Assembly: GCF_028596125.1 (NCBI RefSeq)
Contig: NZ_CP117229.1
Coordinates: forward strand, 2,092,001 to 2,156,000
Direction: 5' to 3'
Origin: Listeria innocua
GTDB taxonomy: Bacteria > Bacillota > Bacilli > Lactobacillales > Listeriaceae
Length of the DNA stretch: 64,000 nucleotides
Part shown: in pieces, positions 17,373-26,123 of the stretch
Layout: each line of letters begins with the position of its first letter
Numbering within the stretch: position 1 is the first letter of the stretch
The notes under the pieces: model-generated
What the model was told of the DNA's origin: nothing
The model's database searches: none
The model's input: only the letters and a program-made list of their open reading frames with translations
Translations under genes and position numbers: made by a program

Positions 17373-18467
17373 TTATGAAATTTTAATTCCAGACAAATCG
17401 ACTTCTTCCTCTTCTATAGCTTGATCTGCAATTAACTCTTCTTCTTTTGTTGGTTCTCGTTTTAAGATTAGTAGCATTGCTGCGGTCACACAAGTTCCAA
17501 TCAATAGTGCCAAGCAGAATAAAATTGGTTCGTTCATTGCCGGGACGATAAACATTCCGCCTGATGGTACTGGTGAGCCAATACCCCATGTCATACTAAG
17601 TCCTCCGCCAACTGCAGCCCCAAGCGTACAAGAAATAATGACGCGTATCGGATCAACGGCAGCAATCGGAATAACGCCTTCTGTAATCATACAAATTCCC
17701 ATTGGAAAAGCGATTTTGATATTATCTTCTTCTGATTTTGTATATTTTCTCTTTTTAATTAATTTCGAGATTACCCAAGATAGAGTTACTCCAAATGGCG
17801 GTACCATCGAAGCTAGAATTTTTACGGCTTCTGGTTCTTTAACTCCCTCTAGCAGTAATCCATCCGCGAATAAAGAAGCTACTTTATTTACCGGTCCACC
17901 GAAATCAAATGCCGCCATAGCACCGAGCACTGCTCCGAAAACAAATCGCATGCTTCCTTGCATTCCTTGTAAGAAGCTTGTCATCGCCTCCGTGGCCCAA
18001 ACGATTGGTACACCTACAACAAAATACATTAGCAATCCAATAACTAAACTACTAATAAGCGGAATAATCATCATTGGCATTAAACCTTGTGCCCACTTTG
18101 GTACTTTTAAATATTTCACTAGTATTAGTACAAAATAACCTACTAAGTACCCGCCGAGCATTCCACCCAAGAACCCTGCACCAATTGAGTTGGCGATAAG
18201 TCCCATTAACAATCCAGGAGCAATCCCTGGCCTATCTGCTATCGAATAGGCGATCGCTCCTGCAATAACTGGCGCAAGTAATCCCATACCAAGAACACCG
18301 AGAGAAACGAGTGCATCTGGAACAGAATACGGTGCTTTATAGTTTTCAATCACTTGCCCATTTGTTAAATTTCCAATGGCAATAAGTAACCCCGAGGCAA
18401 CAACTAACGGTAACATATACGAAATCGCTGTAAGTGCATGTTTTTTGATTTGCAGTTTTTTCATCAT
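17373..18467 (-). CDS. PTS fructose-type permease, IIC component
   Basis: A 364-residue integral membrane protein of the fructose/mannitol PTS IIC family with eight to ten predicted membrane segments. The conserved stretch FDFGGPVNKVA is near residue 189. It moves the sugar while IIB phosphorylates it. The C-terminal tail is acidic (EELIADQAIEEEEVD). It is encoded separately from IIB and IIA, unlike the fused FruA. Confidence 0.88.
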   Translation of the reverse strand: MMKKLQIKKHALTAISYMLPLVVASGLLIAIGNLTNGQVIENYKAPYSVPDALVSLGVLGMGLLAPVIAGAIAYSIADRPGIAPGLLMGLIANSIGAGFLGGMLGGYLVGYFVLILVKYLKVPKWAQGLMPMMIIPLISSLVIGLLMYFVVGVPIVWATEAMTSFLQGMQGSMRFVFGAVLGAMAAFDFGGPVNKVASLFADGLLLEGVKEPEAVKILASMVPPFGVTLSWVISKLIKKRKYTKSEEDNIKIAFPMGICMITEGVIPIAAVDPIRVIISCTLGAAVGGGLSMTWGIGSPVPSGGMFIVPAMNEPILFCLALLIGTCVTAAMLLILKREPTKEEELIADQAIEEEEVDLSGIKIS

Positions 18468-18480
18468 GCCAGTTCACTCC

Positions 18481-18792
18481 CTAGTTATTTATTTCGTTGT
18501 CTATTTTATTAATAATTTGTTTTGGTGCTTTAATCGCTAAGTCTGTGGGTATTTCGACAATACGCTTCCCTTTAAAACGGTCTTTGCCACTAATTTTAAT
18601 GTCAGCTGCGATAATAACGACATCCGCATTTTTTACTTGCTCTGCTGAAAGTTCGTCTTCAATCCCAATTGTTCCTTGTGTTTCAATATGAATAGTATGT
18701 CCAAGTGCAATACCAGCTTTCGTTAGTTTTTCTTTTGCGATATACGTATGCGCAATTCCTGATGTACAAGCAGCAATTCCAATAATATTCAT
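18481..18792 (-). CDS. PTS fructose-type IIB component
   Basis: A 103-residue phosphocarrier. The phospho-Cys lies in the loop GIAACTSGIAHTYIA, Cys at residue 9, the fructose-IIB signature. It takes phosphate from IIA and gives it to the sugar in IIC. AGGAGG precedes the ATG, and it is 13 bp from the IIC gene. Confidence 0.9.
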   Translation of the reverse strand: MNIIGIAACTSGIAHTYIAKEKLTKAGIALGHTIHIETQGTIGIEDELSAEQVKNADVVIIAADIKISGKDRFKGKRIVEIPTDLAIKAPKQIINKIDNEINN

Positions 18793-18804
18793 GTCAAACT
18801 CCTC

Positions 18805-19278
18805 CTAATCTTGGTTTTTTGCTAACAATTTAATAAAAGCTTCTTTTGTTGGGACAGTTTGAAACTGACTTATCACCTCATCATCTGCGAGTAAAATCGC
18901 TACTTTTTGAAGCAGCTTAATGTGTGTTGTCGTAGCATCTGAATTTTTCACAGCGAAAAGGATAATGATATTGACTGGTTTATCATCAAGCGACTCCCAC
19001 TCTACCGGGGTTTTTGTTCTACCGACAGCAATGGACGTATTTATGACGCTTGCTGATTTCCCGTGTGGAATTGCTACACCTTCCCCGAGCCCCGTTTTAC
19101 CTTCTTCTTCGCGGTACAACACATCCGCTATAAAAGCTTTTTTGTCCGCTACTGCACCTGTTTCGACAAGTAAATCTGTTAATTCTTCAATTACTTCTAA
19201 TTTTGTCGTTGCTTGTAACTCTAAATTTACAAGTGCTGGACTTATTACTTTGCTTATATCTAATTCTTGAATATCCAT
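18805..19278 (-). CDS. PTS fructose-type IIA component
   Basis: A 157-residue PTS EIIA type-2 domain. The phospho-His is in GVAIPHGKS (about residue 71). It relays phosphate from HPr to IIB and probably also to the PRD regulator encoded just upstream. AGGAGG precedes the ATG. Confidence 0.9.
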   Translation of the reverse strand: MDIQELDISKVISPALVNLELQATTKLEVIEELTDLLVETGAVADKKAFIADVLYREEEGKTGLGEGVAIPHGKSASVINTSIAVGRTKTPVEWESLDDKPVNIIILFAVKNSDATTTHIKLLQKVAILLADDEVISQFQTVPTKEAFIKLLAKNQD

Positions 19279-19289
19279 CGATTCGCCTC

Positions 19290-20747
19290 CTATAAACTTT
19301 CCATCAATTTTTTCACCATCATTTTATCTTTTTCTGTAAACATCGCGCTTACAAGTAATGAAGGGATTTCTTTTGTACTTTCTGCGTTGATTGTTGTTAG
19401 AATAAAGTCAATATTCTGATAGTCTTGCAAGCTATTTTTGAATCTAGTAGATGATAAAACGTCTACTATTTCGACATCTGGAAAAGCTTTTTGGACCTTT
19501 ACTTTTAAAAGTTCTGACGTTCCGATACCGCTTGAACACATAATAATAATTCGTTTTACAAGAGGTGACTCTTCTATGTGTTTGGCGAAATAGATCGTTA
19601 TATAACCGACTTCATCATCTGATATGGTATTTAACTTAAAGGTCTCCGCCACATCCCGAGCGGTTTCTTTAATAATGTCAAACAGCTGTCCGTACTCTAA
19701 TTTAATATCGCTTAATAAGTTGTTTTTTATGTTTATTTGATGATTCATTCGGTTCACCATTGGCTTCATATGACTAAGTAATTCGATTTTTAATTGCTTT
19801 TTATTAATAGGCATATCGATTTTCGCGGCAACTTGATTAATATAAAAATCAGTCATTTCCTCCACGATTGGTAAAACATTACTCGAGATTAATTCAATTT
19901 CATGATTAAACCGAGAAGATATTAAGTATTGTAAAAAGTTGAATGTTTCACGCTTAGGTAATTTCATTTTTAAGTATTGTTCGATTGATTCAATGGCTTC
20001 TACAGCAATAGTATGCAATTTTTCATTTGTCACTAAGTAAGTCTCGTTTGTTTCGTCAAAATCTTCCACTTCTCCTTGGCGAAAACGATTAATTAGAATG
20101 TACAAATGGGAAAAAATATTAATATCATACGGATACGGAATGCTAATCATTAACTTATTTTCAATAATTTCCATTTGCCTAACGATAAACTGTACATCGG
20201 CATTATTGAGATTGCTGTATTCTGTCTTTAAATCGTCGTAACTAGATAAGTCTAAGTTGTTGATGACTTCATTGATTGCGATACGAATGTTTTCTTCTGT
20301 ACCAACAACACGGATTTCTTTTTGCTTTTTTTCAAGAGCTAAATGGTATTTCTCGATAGATTGATTTAAAAGCGTAAAATCATTTTTTATCGAATTATAA
20401 CCAACGTAATAACCTTCATATAGTTTGGCAATATTTAAGTACTTAGGTGATTTAAACAATACTTGAAGTAAAATCTTTTCACGACGCTCGGATGGTGTAT
20501 AACCGAAAATATCACTGGTTGTTTCTAATTTCGCCTGAATATATGCTTTATAATTTAGTTTGTAACCGCGGCCTTTTTCCGAAATAATAATCTCTTTTTC
20601 ATCAGTGGCGCTATTGATATTTTTAATTTTACGGTAAATTGTTTTAGAGGAAACTTCGAGCATTAGAGCAAGTTGATTCGCTGTTAAAAAATCATTTTTC
20701 GTTAAAAATAAGTTAATTAATGCACGCTCCGTTTTGGTTAGAAGCAT
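19290..20747 (-). CDS. PRD-containing transcriptional regulator of the PTS operon
   Basis: A 485-residue regulator. An N-terminal helix-turn-helix (TANQLALMLEVSSKTIYRKI, residues 18-37) is followed by a second DNA-binding-like segment, two PRD domains (about 180-390, with conserved His in LSHMKPMVNRM and FAKHIEE) and a C-terminal EIIB-like domain with the Cys loop IIMCSSGIGTSELL. No EIIA domain follows, so it is shorter than full LicR/MtlR proteins. Phosphorylation of the PRDs and EIIB-like Cys should tie operon activity to sugar flux. It is the first gene of the operon. Confidence 0.87.
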   Translation of the reverse strand: MLLTKTERALINLFLTKNDFLTANQLALMLEVSSKTIYRKIKNINSATDEKEIIISEKGRGYKLNYKAYIQAKLETTSDIFGYTPSERREKILLQVLFKSPKYLNIAKLYEGYYVGYNSIKNDFTLLNQSIEKYHLALEKKQKEIRVVGTEENIRIAINEVINNLDLSSYDDLKTEYSNLNNADVQFIVRQMEIIENKLMISIPYPYDINIFSHLYILINRFRQGEVEDFDETNETYLVTNEKLHTIAVEAIESIEQYLKMKLPKRETFNFLQYLISSRFNHEIELISSNVLPIVEEMTDFYINQVAAKIDMPINKKQLKIELLSHMKPMVNRMNHQINIKNNLLSDIKLEYGQLFDIIKETARDVAETFKLNTISDDEVGYITIYFAKHIEESPLVKRIIIMCSSGIGTSELLKVKVQKAFPDVEIVDVLSSTRFKNSLQDYQNIDFILTTINAESTKEIPSLLVSAMFTEKDKMMVKKLMESL

Positions 20748-20770
20748 TTCATCACCTCCCTCTACGGTCT

Positions 20771-20801
20771 ATTATACACAAATAAAAGAAAACGGTTACA
20801 A
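20771..20801 (-). promoter_or_regulatory. PTS operon promoter with cre-like site
   Basis: TATAAT at 20771-20776 and TTGTAA at 20796-20801 (spacing 19, so suboptimal) on the minus strand. TTGTAACCGTTTTCTT (20786-20801) matches the cre consensus except at its last base and overlaps the -35, predicting glucose repression by CcpA. Confidence 0.7.
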
Positions 20802-20877
20802 CAAGTTATGTCCACTACACTAGACAATTTTTTGGCAAAGATTGTGAACGTAGCTTTAGAAATAAACTTCCCTTTTA

Positions 20878-20908
20878 AGAAGACAATCTTCTAGTAAAAC
20901 CGTATAAT
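20878..20908 (+). promoter_or_regulatory. ABC exporter promoter with palindrome over the -35
   Basis: TATAAT at 20903-20908 with AAGACA 17 bp upstream. The 15-bp palindrome AGAAGACAATCTTCT (20878-20892) covers the -35 and could be a repressor or activator site. Confidence 0.55.
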
Positions 20909-20941
20909 GAAATTTGAGAAGACTCAGAAAGGGGTGCTTTT

Positions 20942-21844
20942 GTGACACTTGAACTACATAATGTTACGAAGAAGTTTGGGGAAAAAATCGCAGTTAATGA
21001 TTTATCTTTTCGAGTAGAACCAGGGAAAATACTCGGAATAATTGGTCAAAATGGTGCTGGTAAAACAACTACTTTCCGGCTAATTTTACATTTTTTAGAA
21101 GCAACTTCAGGAAAAATCACTTGGGATGGTAAGGAAGTAAGCAGAATAGATCCAAATATCATTGGCTACTTACCAGAAGAACGCGGTTTATATCCTAATG
21201 TTACGATTGAAGAACAATTAATTTTTTTTGCTGAACTAAAAGGTTATCCGAAGCAAAAAATAAAAGCAGAAATCGATAACTGGTTGGAACGCGCAGAAAT
21301 TGTCGGTAAAAAAACGGACTTAATTAAAACATTATCCAAAGGAAATCAACAAAAAATACAACTTCTAAGCACGATCATTCATCAACCTAAACTAGTTATT
21401 TTAGATGAACCATTCAGCGGGCTGGATCCTGTTAATGCAGAGATTTTGAAAAAGTTTGTATTCGACCTGCGCGCATCCGGAGCAGCGATTATATTCTCGA
21501 GTCACCGGATGGAAAATGTGGAAGAACTTTGTGATTCTCTTTTAATGCTGAAAAAAGGAAGTACGGTGCTTCAAGGTACGACTGAATCCGTGAAATCTGT
21601 TTTTGGTCGCAAACGTATTTTGATTGAATCTACTCATAAGGCAGAAGAACTAGCTATTTTGCCTGGTGTGCTAAATGTCCAACAGCATCGTGACGGCGTT
21701 CTCCAACTTGAAATTGCTAACGAAACAGATGCAGAAAAGATTTTTGAATATGTGACAAAGGATGGCTTCATCCAAACTTTCAGCCTCCAAGCTCCAACGC
21801 TTGAAGAAATTTTCAAATGGAAAGCGGGGGAATCTAATGAGTAA
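20942..21844 (+). CDS. ABC exporter ATPase (NatA-like)
   Basis: A 300-residue ATPase. Walker A is GQNGAGKTT (about 38-46), signature LSKGNQQK, Walker B LVILDEPFSGLDP. The C-terminal about 80 residues are an extra domain (DUF4162-like) seen in NatA-type exporters. Translation starts at GTG, preceded by AAAGGGG at 7 bp. The last 8 bp overlap the permease gene, so the two are coupled. Confidence 0.93.
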   Translation: MTLELHNVTKKFGEKIAVNDLSFRVEPGKILGIIGQNGAGKTTTFRLILHFLEATSGKITWDGKEVSRIDPNIIGYLPEERGLYPNVTIEEQLIFFAELKGYPKQKIKAEIDNWLERAEIVGKKTDLIKTLSKGNQQKIQLLSTIIHQPKLVILDEPFSGLDPVNAEILKKFVFDLRASGAAIIFSSHRMENVEELCDSLLMLKKGSTVLQGTTESVKSVFGRKRILIESTHKAEELAILPGVLNVQQHRDGVLQLEIANETDAEKIFEYVTKDGFIQTFSLQAPTLEEIFKWKAGESNE

Positions 21845-23072
21845 ATTTTGGGTGATAACAAAGCAAGTTTACAAAAGACGTGTCAAAACCAAATCATTTT
21901 TAATTTCACTTTTGTTTCCTGTTTTAATCGCCGCATTGATTGCTGGCATTCCAAAAATGGTAGACTATTTCGACTCTGCTAAAACTATTACAAAAATTGC
22001 TGTACTCTCTGATGATCCGGTTTTCGCCCAGTCGCTCGCTAAAGACAAGAGCCATTTTAAAGTAAATACTGACATTAAAGACAAAAAATCCGCCCAGTCC
22101 GCTCTAAAAAACGGTAAAATTGACGGATTCGTCTCTATTACACAAAAAAATGACACGGTTAGTGCAGTTTATACCACGCAAGAAACAGCAGGCCAAGATG
22201 TTTTAACCCGTTTAACAGAAGACCTCACCGCAACAAAGATTGCTGAAAAAGCGGCCGCCTATAAAATCACCAATGAGCAATTACAATCAATTACTTCTCC
22301 TGTTTCAGTGACAAATGATTTAGAATCAAATAATCAATTGACTAACCATGAAAAAGACGTTATGAGCGCAGCAGTATTGATTTTAACACTTGTTATTTTT
22401 ATTTTCGTTATGAGTTATGCAAATATTGTTGCTTCTGAAATCGCGACAGAGAAAGGCACACGAATAATGGAAGTTATTTTATCAAGTGTATCTGCTAGAA
22501 CGCACTTATTTGCTAAACTAACAGCCATTATCTTCATGCTTCTCACCCAAATTGGCTTTTATGTCGTTTGCGGAGCCATCGTTCTTATTGCTGGACGAAA
22601 TACGGATATGGTCCAAAATGTTTTAGATCAAATTGCTGTTTTTCCAGCTTACTATCTTGTTTTAAACTTAGTATTTGTTATTTTAGGTTTACTGTTATAC
22701 ATTTTACTCGCAGCAATGATCGGATCGATGGTGCCAAATGTAGAAACAGTAGCTCAGTTCATTTATCCAATGACAATTCTCGCTATTATTGGTTACTGGG
22801 GTTCCATTGCAGCTGCTAATGCGCCGGACAATTTACTTGTTATTATCGGCTCGTATATTCCAACTTTTTCACCGATGATGATGTTAGCGCGGATGGACTT
22901 ATTATCTGTTTCAACGGTTGGTATTTTTAGTTCATTAGCAATTTTAGTCGCAAGTGTCGTTGGGGCATTTTTCTTAACTGTTCGTCTTTATCAAGGAAAT
23001 GTGCTGCTTTACAGTAATGACGGCCTATGGAAAACTTGGAAAACCTCCCTTTCCTACGCGAAAAGAAAATAA
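21837..23072 (+). CDS. ABC exporter permease (NatB-like, ABC-2 type)
   Basis: A 411-residue ABC-2 permease. One transmembrane segment near the N-terminus (about 20-40) is followed by an extracellular domain of about 150 residues and five or six membrane segments in the C-terminal half. The ATG at 21837 overlaps the ATPase stop; the frame's earlier Met codons lie inside the ATPase gene and lack a ribosome binding site. NatAB-type systems export sodium or drugs; the substrate here is unknown. Confidence 0.9.
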   Translation: MSKFWVITKQVYKRRVKTKSFLISLLFPVLIAALIAGIPKMVDYFDSAKTITKIAVLSDDPVFAQSLAKDKSHFKVNTDIKDKKSAQSALKNGKIDGFVSITQKNDTVSAVYTTQETAGQDVLTRLTEDLTATKIAEKAAAYKITNEQLQSITSPVSVTNDLESNNQLTNHEKDVMSAAVLILTLVIFIFVMSYANIVASEIATEKGTRIMEVILSSVSARTHLFAKLTAIIFMLLTQIGFYVVCGAIVLIAGRNTDMVQNVLDQIAVFPAYYLVLNLVFVILGLLLYILLAAMIGSMVPNVETVAQFIYPMTILAIIGYWGSIAAANAPDNLLVIIGSYIPTFSPMMMLARMDLLSVSTVGIFSSLAILVASVVGAFFLTVRLYQGNVLLYSNDGLWKTWKTSLSYAKRK

Positions 23073-23088
23073 AGAGAGTTGGTAAATT

Positions 23089-23562
23089 ATGCAAATCAGA
23101 CTATCTAAAAGAAAAGACTCGGCTTCAATGATTGAATTAGAACATTTAGTGTGGACGCCTGGGACGACTCCTGGTGATGTCCATTTCGATAGTGAAGCTG
23201 AATTTTTATTAAAGAATCCACCTGGCTCCAAAATAGTCGTTGAAAAAGATGAAAAAATAATTGGCATTCTCGGCTATAAATCCCCTATCCCACTGCCCTC
23301 CAATAAACATGTAGTAGAGATAGATATTGCCGTTCACCCAGATTATCAGCGCGAAGGCATCGGTCAACTTTTAATGGACAAAATGAAAGAAGTCGCACGC
23401 GAAAAAGGTTTTATAAAAATCTCGCTACGGGTGCTGTCAATTAACCAAAAGGCAATTCGTTTTTATGAAAAAAATGGTTTTAAACAAGAAGGTCGACTTG
23501 AAAAAGAGTTTATTATTCAAGGTAAGTATGTAGATGATATTTTAATGGCTTATTTCCTCTGA
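23089..23562 (+). CDS. GNAT-family N-acetyltransferase
   Basis: A 157-residue acetyltransferase. Motif A with the acetyl-CoA pyrophosphate loop is VHPDYQREGIGQLLMDKM (about 82-99), and motif B is INQKAIRFYEKNGFKQEGRL. It follows the ABC permease by 16 bp with a weak ribosome binding site, so it may be co-transcribed. The acceptor is unknown. Confidence 0.88.
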   Translation: MQIRLSKRKDSASMIELEHLVWTPGTTPGDVHFDSEAEFLLKNPPGSKIVVEKDEKIIGILGYKSPIPLPSNKHVVEIDIAVHPDYQREGIGQLLMDKMKEVAREKGFIKISLRVLSINQKAIRFYEKNGFKQEGRLEKEFIIQGKYVDDILMAYFL

Positions 23563-23619
23563 CAAAAGACCCTATTTAAAGCTAGGACTATGACTTTATA
23601 ATCATTTTTAGGATAAAGC

Positions 23620-23644
23620 GTTTACATTTATTTAGAACGGTTAT
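23620..23644 (+). promoter_or_regulatory. Sigma-B promoter of the Rli47/SbrE-like RNA
   Basis: GTTTAC (23620-23625) and GGTTAT (23639-23644), with 15 bp between GTTT and the -10, fit the sigma-B consensus GTTT-N13-15-GGGWAT with one mismatch. Confidence 0.82.
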
Positions 23645-23679
23645 ATATAGAGTACAACGAACAAAAAAAGGTGATGCGA

Positions 23680-23706
23680 ATGACAAAAACTTGGTGTACA
23701 AGCTGA
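23680..23706 (+). CDS. Possible 8-codon ORF at the 5' end of the small RNA
   Basis: ATG at 23680 follows AAAGGTGA at 5 bp and encodes MTKTWCTS before a TGA. The stop overlaps a hairpin. The ribosome binding site is as good as those of the neighbouring genes, but there is no evidence of translation from sequence alone, and I know of no description of it. Confidence 0.35.
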   Translation: MTKTWCTS

Positions 23707-24128
23707 TTTTTTTCTCAGCTTTGTCATATGCCGGCAAAACGTCTGGTGAAGGATTTTAGTGTCAAGCAACTATGGTTAGTTTACAGGAGGAAGGCGAGGA
23801 GTATACGCCGCGTCAAGGACTTTACGCTAACTTAGTTGTAGGAAGACGGAATTTCGTTACGTCGCTCGTTTATCAATATTTTTTATCCTCACTACATTGG
23901 TAAATAAGCGAATAAAGTATCGTATCATTCATGGCCACTATTTAAGCAAGTTACGGGCGCTCATTTATTCGTAAGTTAGAATATCTTGAGAAGTAAGTAG
24001 CAAGACAAAGAATTCGCCTACTTGTTTGAAAATGCCTCACCGTTTTCCGAATGTTGTATGTTTATTCAGAAACATCCAGACATGGTCCGGCCCATCAGAT
24101 GAGTGGCAAGACAAGCTCATCCGAAAAG

Positions 24129-24166
24129 AAAAACCCCGTGTGGCGAATTTGCCATACGGGGTTTTT
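24129..24166. terminator. Terminator of the small RNA (bidirectional)
   Basis: AAAAACCCCGTGTGGC pairs with GCCATACGGGGTTTTT with a T-run, 3 bp from the stop of the convergent regulator gene, which it also serves. Confidence 0.93.
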
Positions 24167-24169
24167 CGA

Positions 24170-24817
24170 TTAGGAAAATAAGATTGAGATATTTTTATCG
24201 TAGAATTTTTGAATGACTAAGTGGCATTTTTCAAAATCTTTCGCTTCTAAAGAGAGCACTAACTGTTCTAGTGAGTCTGCTAAATCTATCATAAAAGCTT
24301 CAAAACACAATTTTTCATTGTTATCCTTCATATTTAAAATTGTCTGGTTAAGAATATCGATATTTTTTTCAAGTGCTGGCATTCCAGTATAGTGAATCAT
24401 ACAACCGTAAAAGTTTTTCACGTGATTACTAAATACACTTATATCTTGCTCCCTAGCAGCTAGCTTAATATAAACTAACTCGTTACGAAGACACGTTGCG
24501 CATACTTCTGCGTTTTTTTCTTGAAGTTTTTGTACCGCATAATTGAGATGAAAAAAAGCTAACTTTAAACGAGATTTTTCGCGATGCTCAGCTTCACTAT
24601 GAATTGCCACTGAAAAACCTTTTTCTCCAGAGTTTTTGCAAATAATACCACTTTTATGTAAACATTGGAGCGCACCAAAAGCTACTCGTTTGCTGACTTG
24701 AAATCGTTTCATGATGTCTTCTATGTCCACTTTATCGCCATTTTCCAAAGTGTTAGTCATAATCTCATTCTTGATTTCTGCGTATATAGGATCTGCAACA
24801 AATCCACTTTTTTCCAT
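24170..24817 (-). CDS. GntR/FadR-like transcriptional regulator
   Basis: A 215-residue protein. The N-terminal winged helix (about 8-72; IYAEIKNEIMTNTLENGDKV and VSKRVAFGALQCLHKSGII) is GntR-like. The remaining 140 residues are helical and resemble a divergent FCD ligand-binding domain without the usual metal-binding His set clearly visible. It is cysteine-rich for the neighbourhood. It lies upstream of the EIIC-like gene in the same orientation but separated by a terminator, so it is transcribed alone. Confidence 0.72.
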   Translation of the reverse strand: MEKSGFVADPIYAEIKNEIMTNTLENGDKVDIEDIMKRFQVSKRVAFGALQCLHKSGIICKNSGEKGFSVAIHSEAEHREKSRLKLAFFHLNYAVQKLQEKNAEVCATCLRNELVYIKLAAREQDISVFSNHVKNFYGCMIHYTGMPALEKNIDILNQTILNMKDNNEKLCFEAFMIDLADSLEQLVLSLEAKDFEKCHLVIQKFYDKNISILFS

Positions 24818-25000
24818 AATTTGAACCTCTTTAATTTTGATTGCTTACAATGTTATATTTTACACGAAAAAATTCCATTTAGATATGATTTTTCCGAAAA
24901 AAATGTGTACATTCTGTTACAAGAAAGATAGTTGTAACAGAAGAAATTAGCTGACATGTTGAAAAAATAACGACAATATGTATAGTTATCTTTGCAACAT

Positions 25001-25030
25001 AAAAAGTAGGACTATACAGCCCTACTTTTT
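25001..25030. terminator. Terminator of the EIIC-like gene
   Basis: AAAAAGTAGG pairs with CCTACTTTTT around a 10-nt loop, 8 bp after the stop of the minus-strand gene. Confidence 0.85.
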
Positions 25031-25038
25031 ACCTGAAT

Positions 25039-26055
25039 TTACTGCAATTCAATCGTTAAATCACCTGTTTTCAAGCGTTCCTTTTTAATTAGAAACGGTC
25101 TGACAATAAGTGCAATAACACCTGGCAAGACAACTGCTACCAAAATAAAAGCAGCCAGTGTGCTGAATCCGTAATTTGCTATTAAATAAAGTGGTGCAAC
25201 AAAGGCACATAATCCGAGACCAGCGACTTCACTTGCGGCTTGGATATGGAACACCATCACGCCAAGAGGTCCAGCAATCAGTGTTGTTAGTAGTGGTACT
25301 AACATAAGGCTGGGTTTTCTAATGATGTTGGGTGTTTGTAATTTGGGTGTACAGATAAGTTGGGCAAAAAATGCACCCCAGTTATTATCTCGGTAACTTA
25401 ATACCGCAAATGACACGAATTGAACCGAACAACCAATTAACGCTGCAGCACTTGCTGTTGGATCCAGTTGAAGCGCAATTGCGAGCGCAGCAGAGGAAGC
25501 CGGGCTAAGAATAAGTAGTCCAAACACAAAAGCGATAGCCATTGATGAAATCAGCGGTGAGCCACCAATTAACGAGCTAATTCCAAGACTTACAGAAGCC
25601 AAAATCGGTGCCATAATCTTTGCAAATAAAATACCGCTTAGTCCGCCCGCGAGAAGTGAAACACCAGGAATTAAAATCATATCAAATTTTGTTTTCCCAG
25701 TCACCCTTTTCCCAGTCCAAACTGCAACAATAACAGCTAAAATAGCTCCGACTGGTTCTCCGCTAGTAATAGCAACTCCACCACCAGCTAACGCCGCCAC
25801 TGCCCCGCCGCCAATAACAGCAGAGGCTGCCGCGCTTATCGTCACAAGCGTATTTGCGTGCAAGCACATCGCAATACCAACACCAATTCCCGGAATTAAC
25901 ATCGTTTTACCAATTGCGCCAACCGTTACAAGAAATGAAAGTCCTGTCATCTGCCCAATTGTCTGCAAAAGAAGTCCAATTCCAAGCGTTACAAGAACCG
26001 CATTCGCAATCCCCATAGAAGCCTTATAGGAACGATCTATAAAATATTCTTTCAT
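25039..26055 (-). CDS. PTS EIIC-like membrane protein (PfoR/YitT-type fold class unknown)
   Basis: A 338-residue, very hydrophobic protein with nine or ten transmembrane segments and abundant Gly/Ala helices. It resembles the EIIC-like family (PTS_EIIC_2, which includes clostridial PfoR). No IIA or IIB gene is adjacent, so group translocation is doubtful and it may be a facilitator or a sensor. GGGAG precedes the ATG, and it has its own terminator. The family call is from memory of sequence character only. Confidence 0.7.
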   Translation of the reverse strand: MKEYFIDRSYKASMGIANAVLVTLGIGLLLQTIGQMTGLSFLVTVGAIGKTMLIPGIGVGIAMCLHANTLVTISAAASAVIGGGAVAALAGGGVAITSGEPVGAILAVIVAVWTGKRVTGKTKFDMILIPGVSLLAGGLSGILFAKIMAPILASVSLGISSLIGGSPLISSMAIAFVFGLLILSPASSAALAIALQLDPTASAAALIGCSVQFVSFAVLSYRDNNWGAFFAQLICTPKLQTPNIIRKPSLMLVPLLTTLIAGPLGVMVFHIQAASEVAGLGLCAFVAPLYLIANYGFSTLAAFILVAVVLPGVIALIVRPFLIKKERLKTGDLTIELQ

Positions 26056-26123
26056 TGCTTCTCCCTTTCTAAAATGTATTCTTTCTCATTGTAATCACTA
26101 GTTAATTAAAAAGCTAGTTTTAT

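Larger units (their letters stand above)
23651..24166 (+). ncRNA. rli47: Sigma-B-dependent small RNA Rli47 / SbrE
   Basis: There is no long reading frame between the acetyltransferase gene and the convergent regulator, but a sigma-B promoter and a strong terminator bracket about 515 nt. Length, position after the acetyltransferase gene and promoter type fit the published Listeria RNA Rli47 (SbrE), which lies between lmo2141 and lmo2142 and represses ilvA translation by base pairing. The start is estimated at 7 nt after the -10. Its 5' end carries a hairpin (AAGCTGA/TCAGCTT, 23700-23722) and a possible 8-codon frame. Confidence 0.85.
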
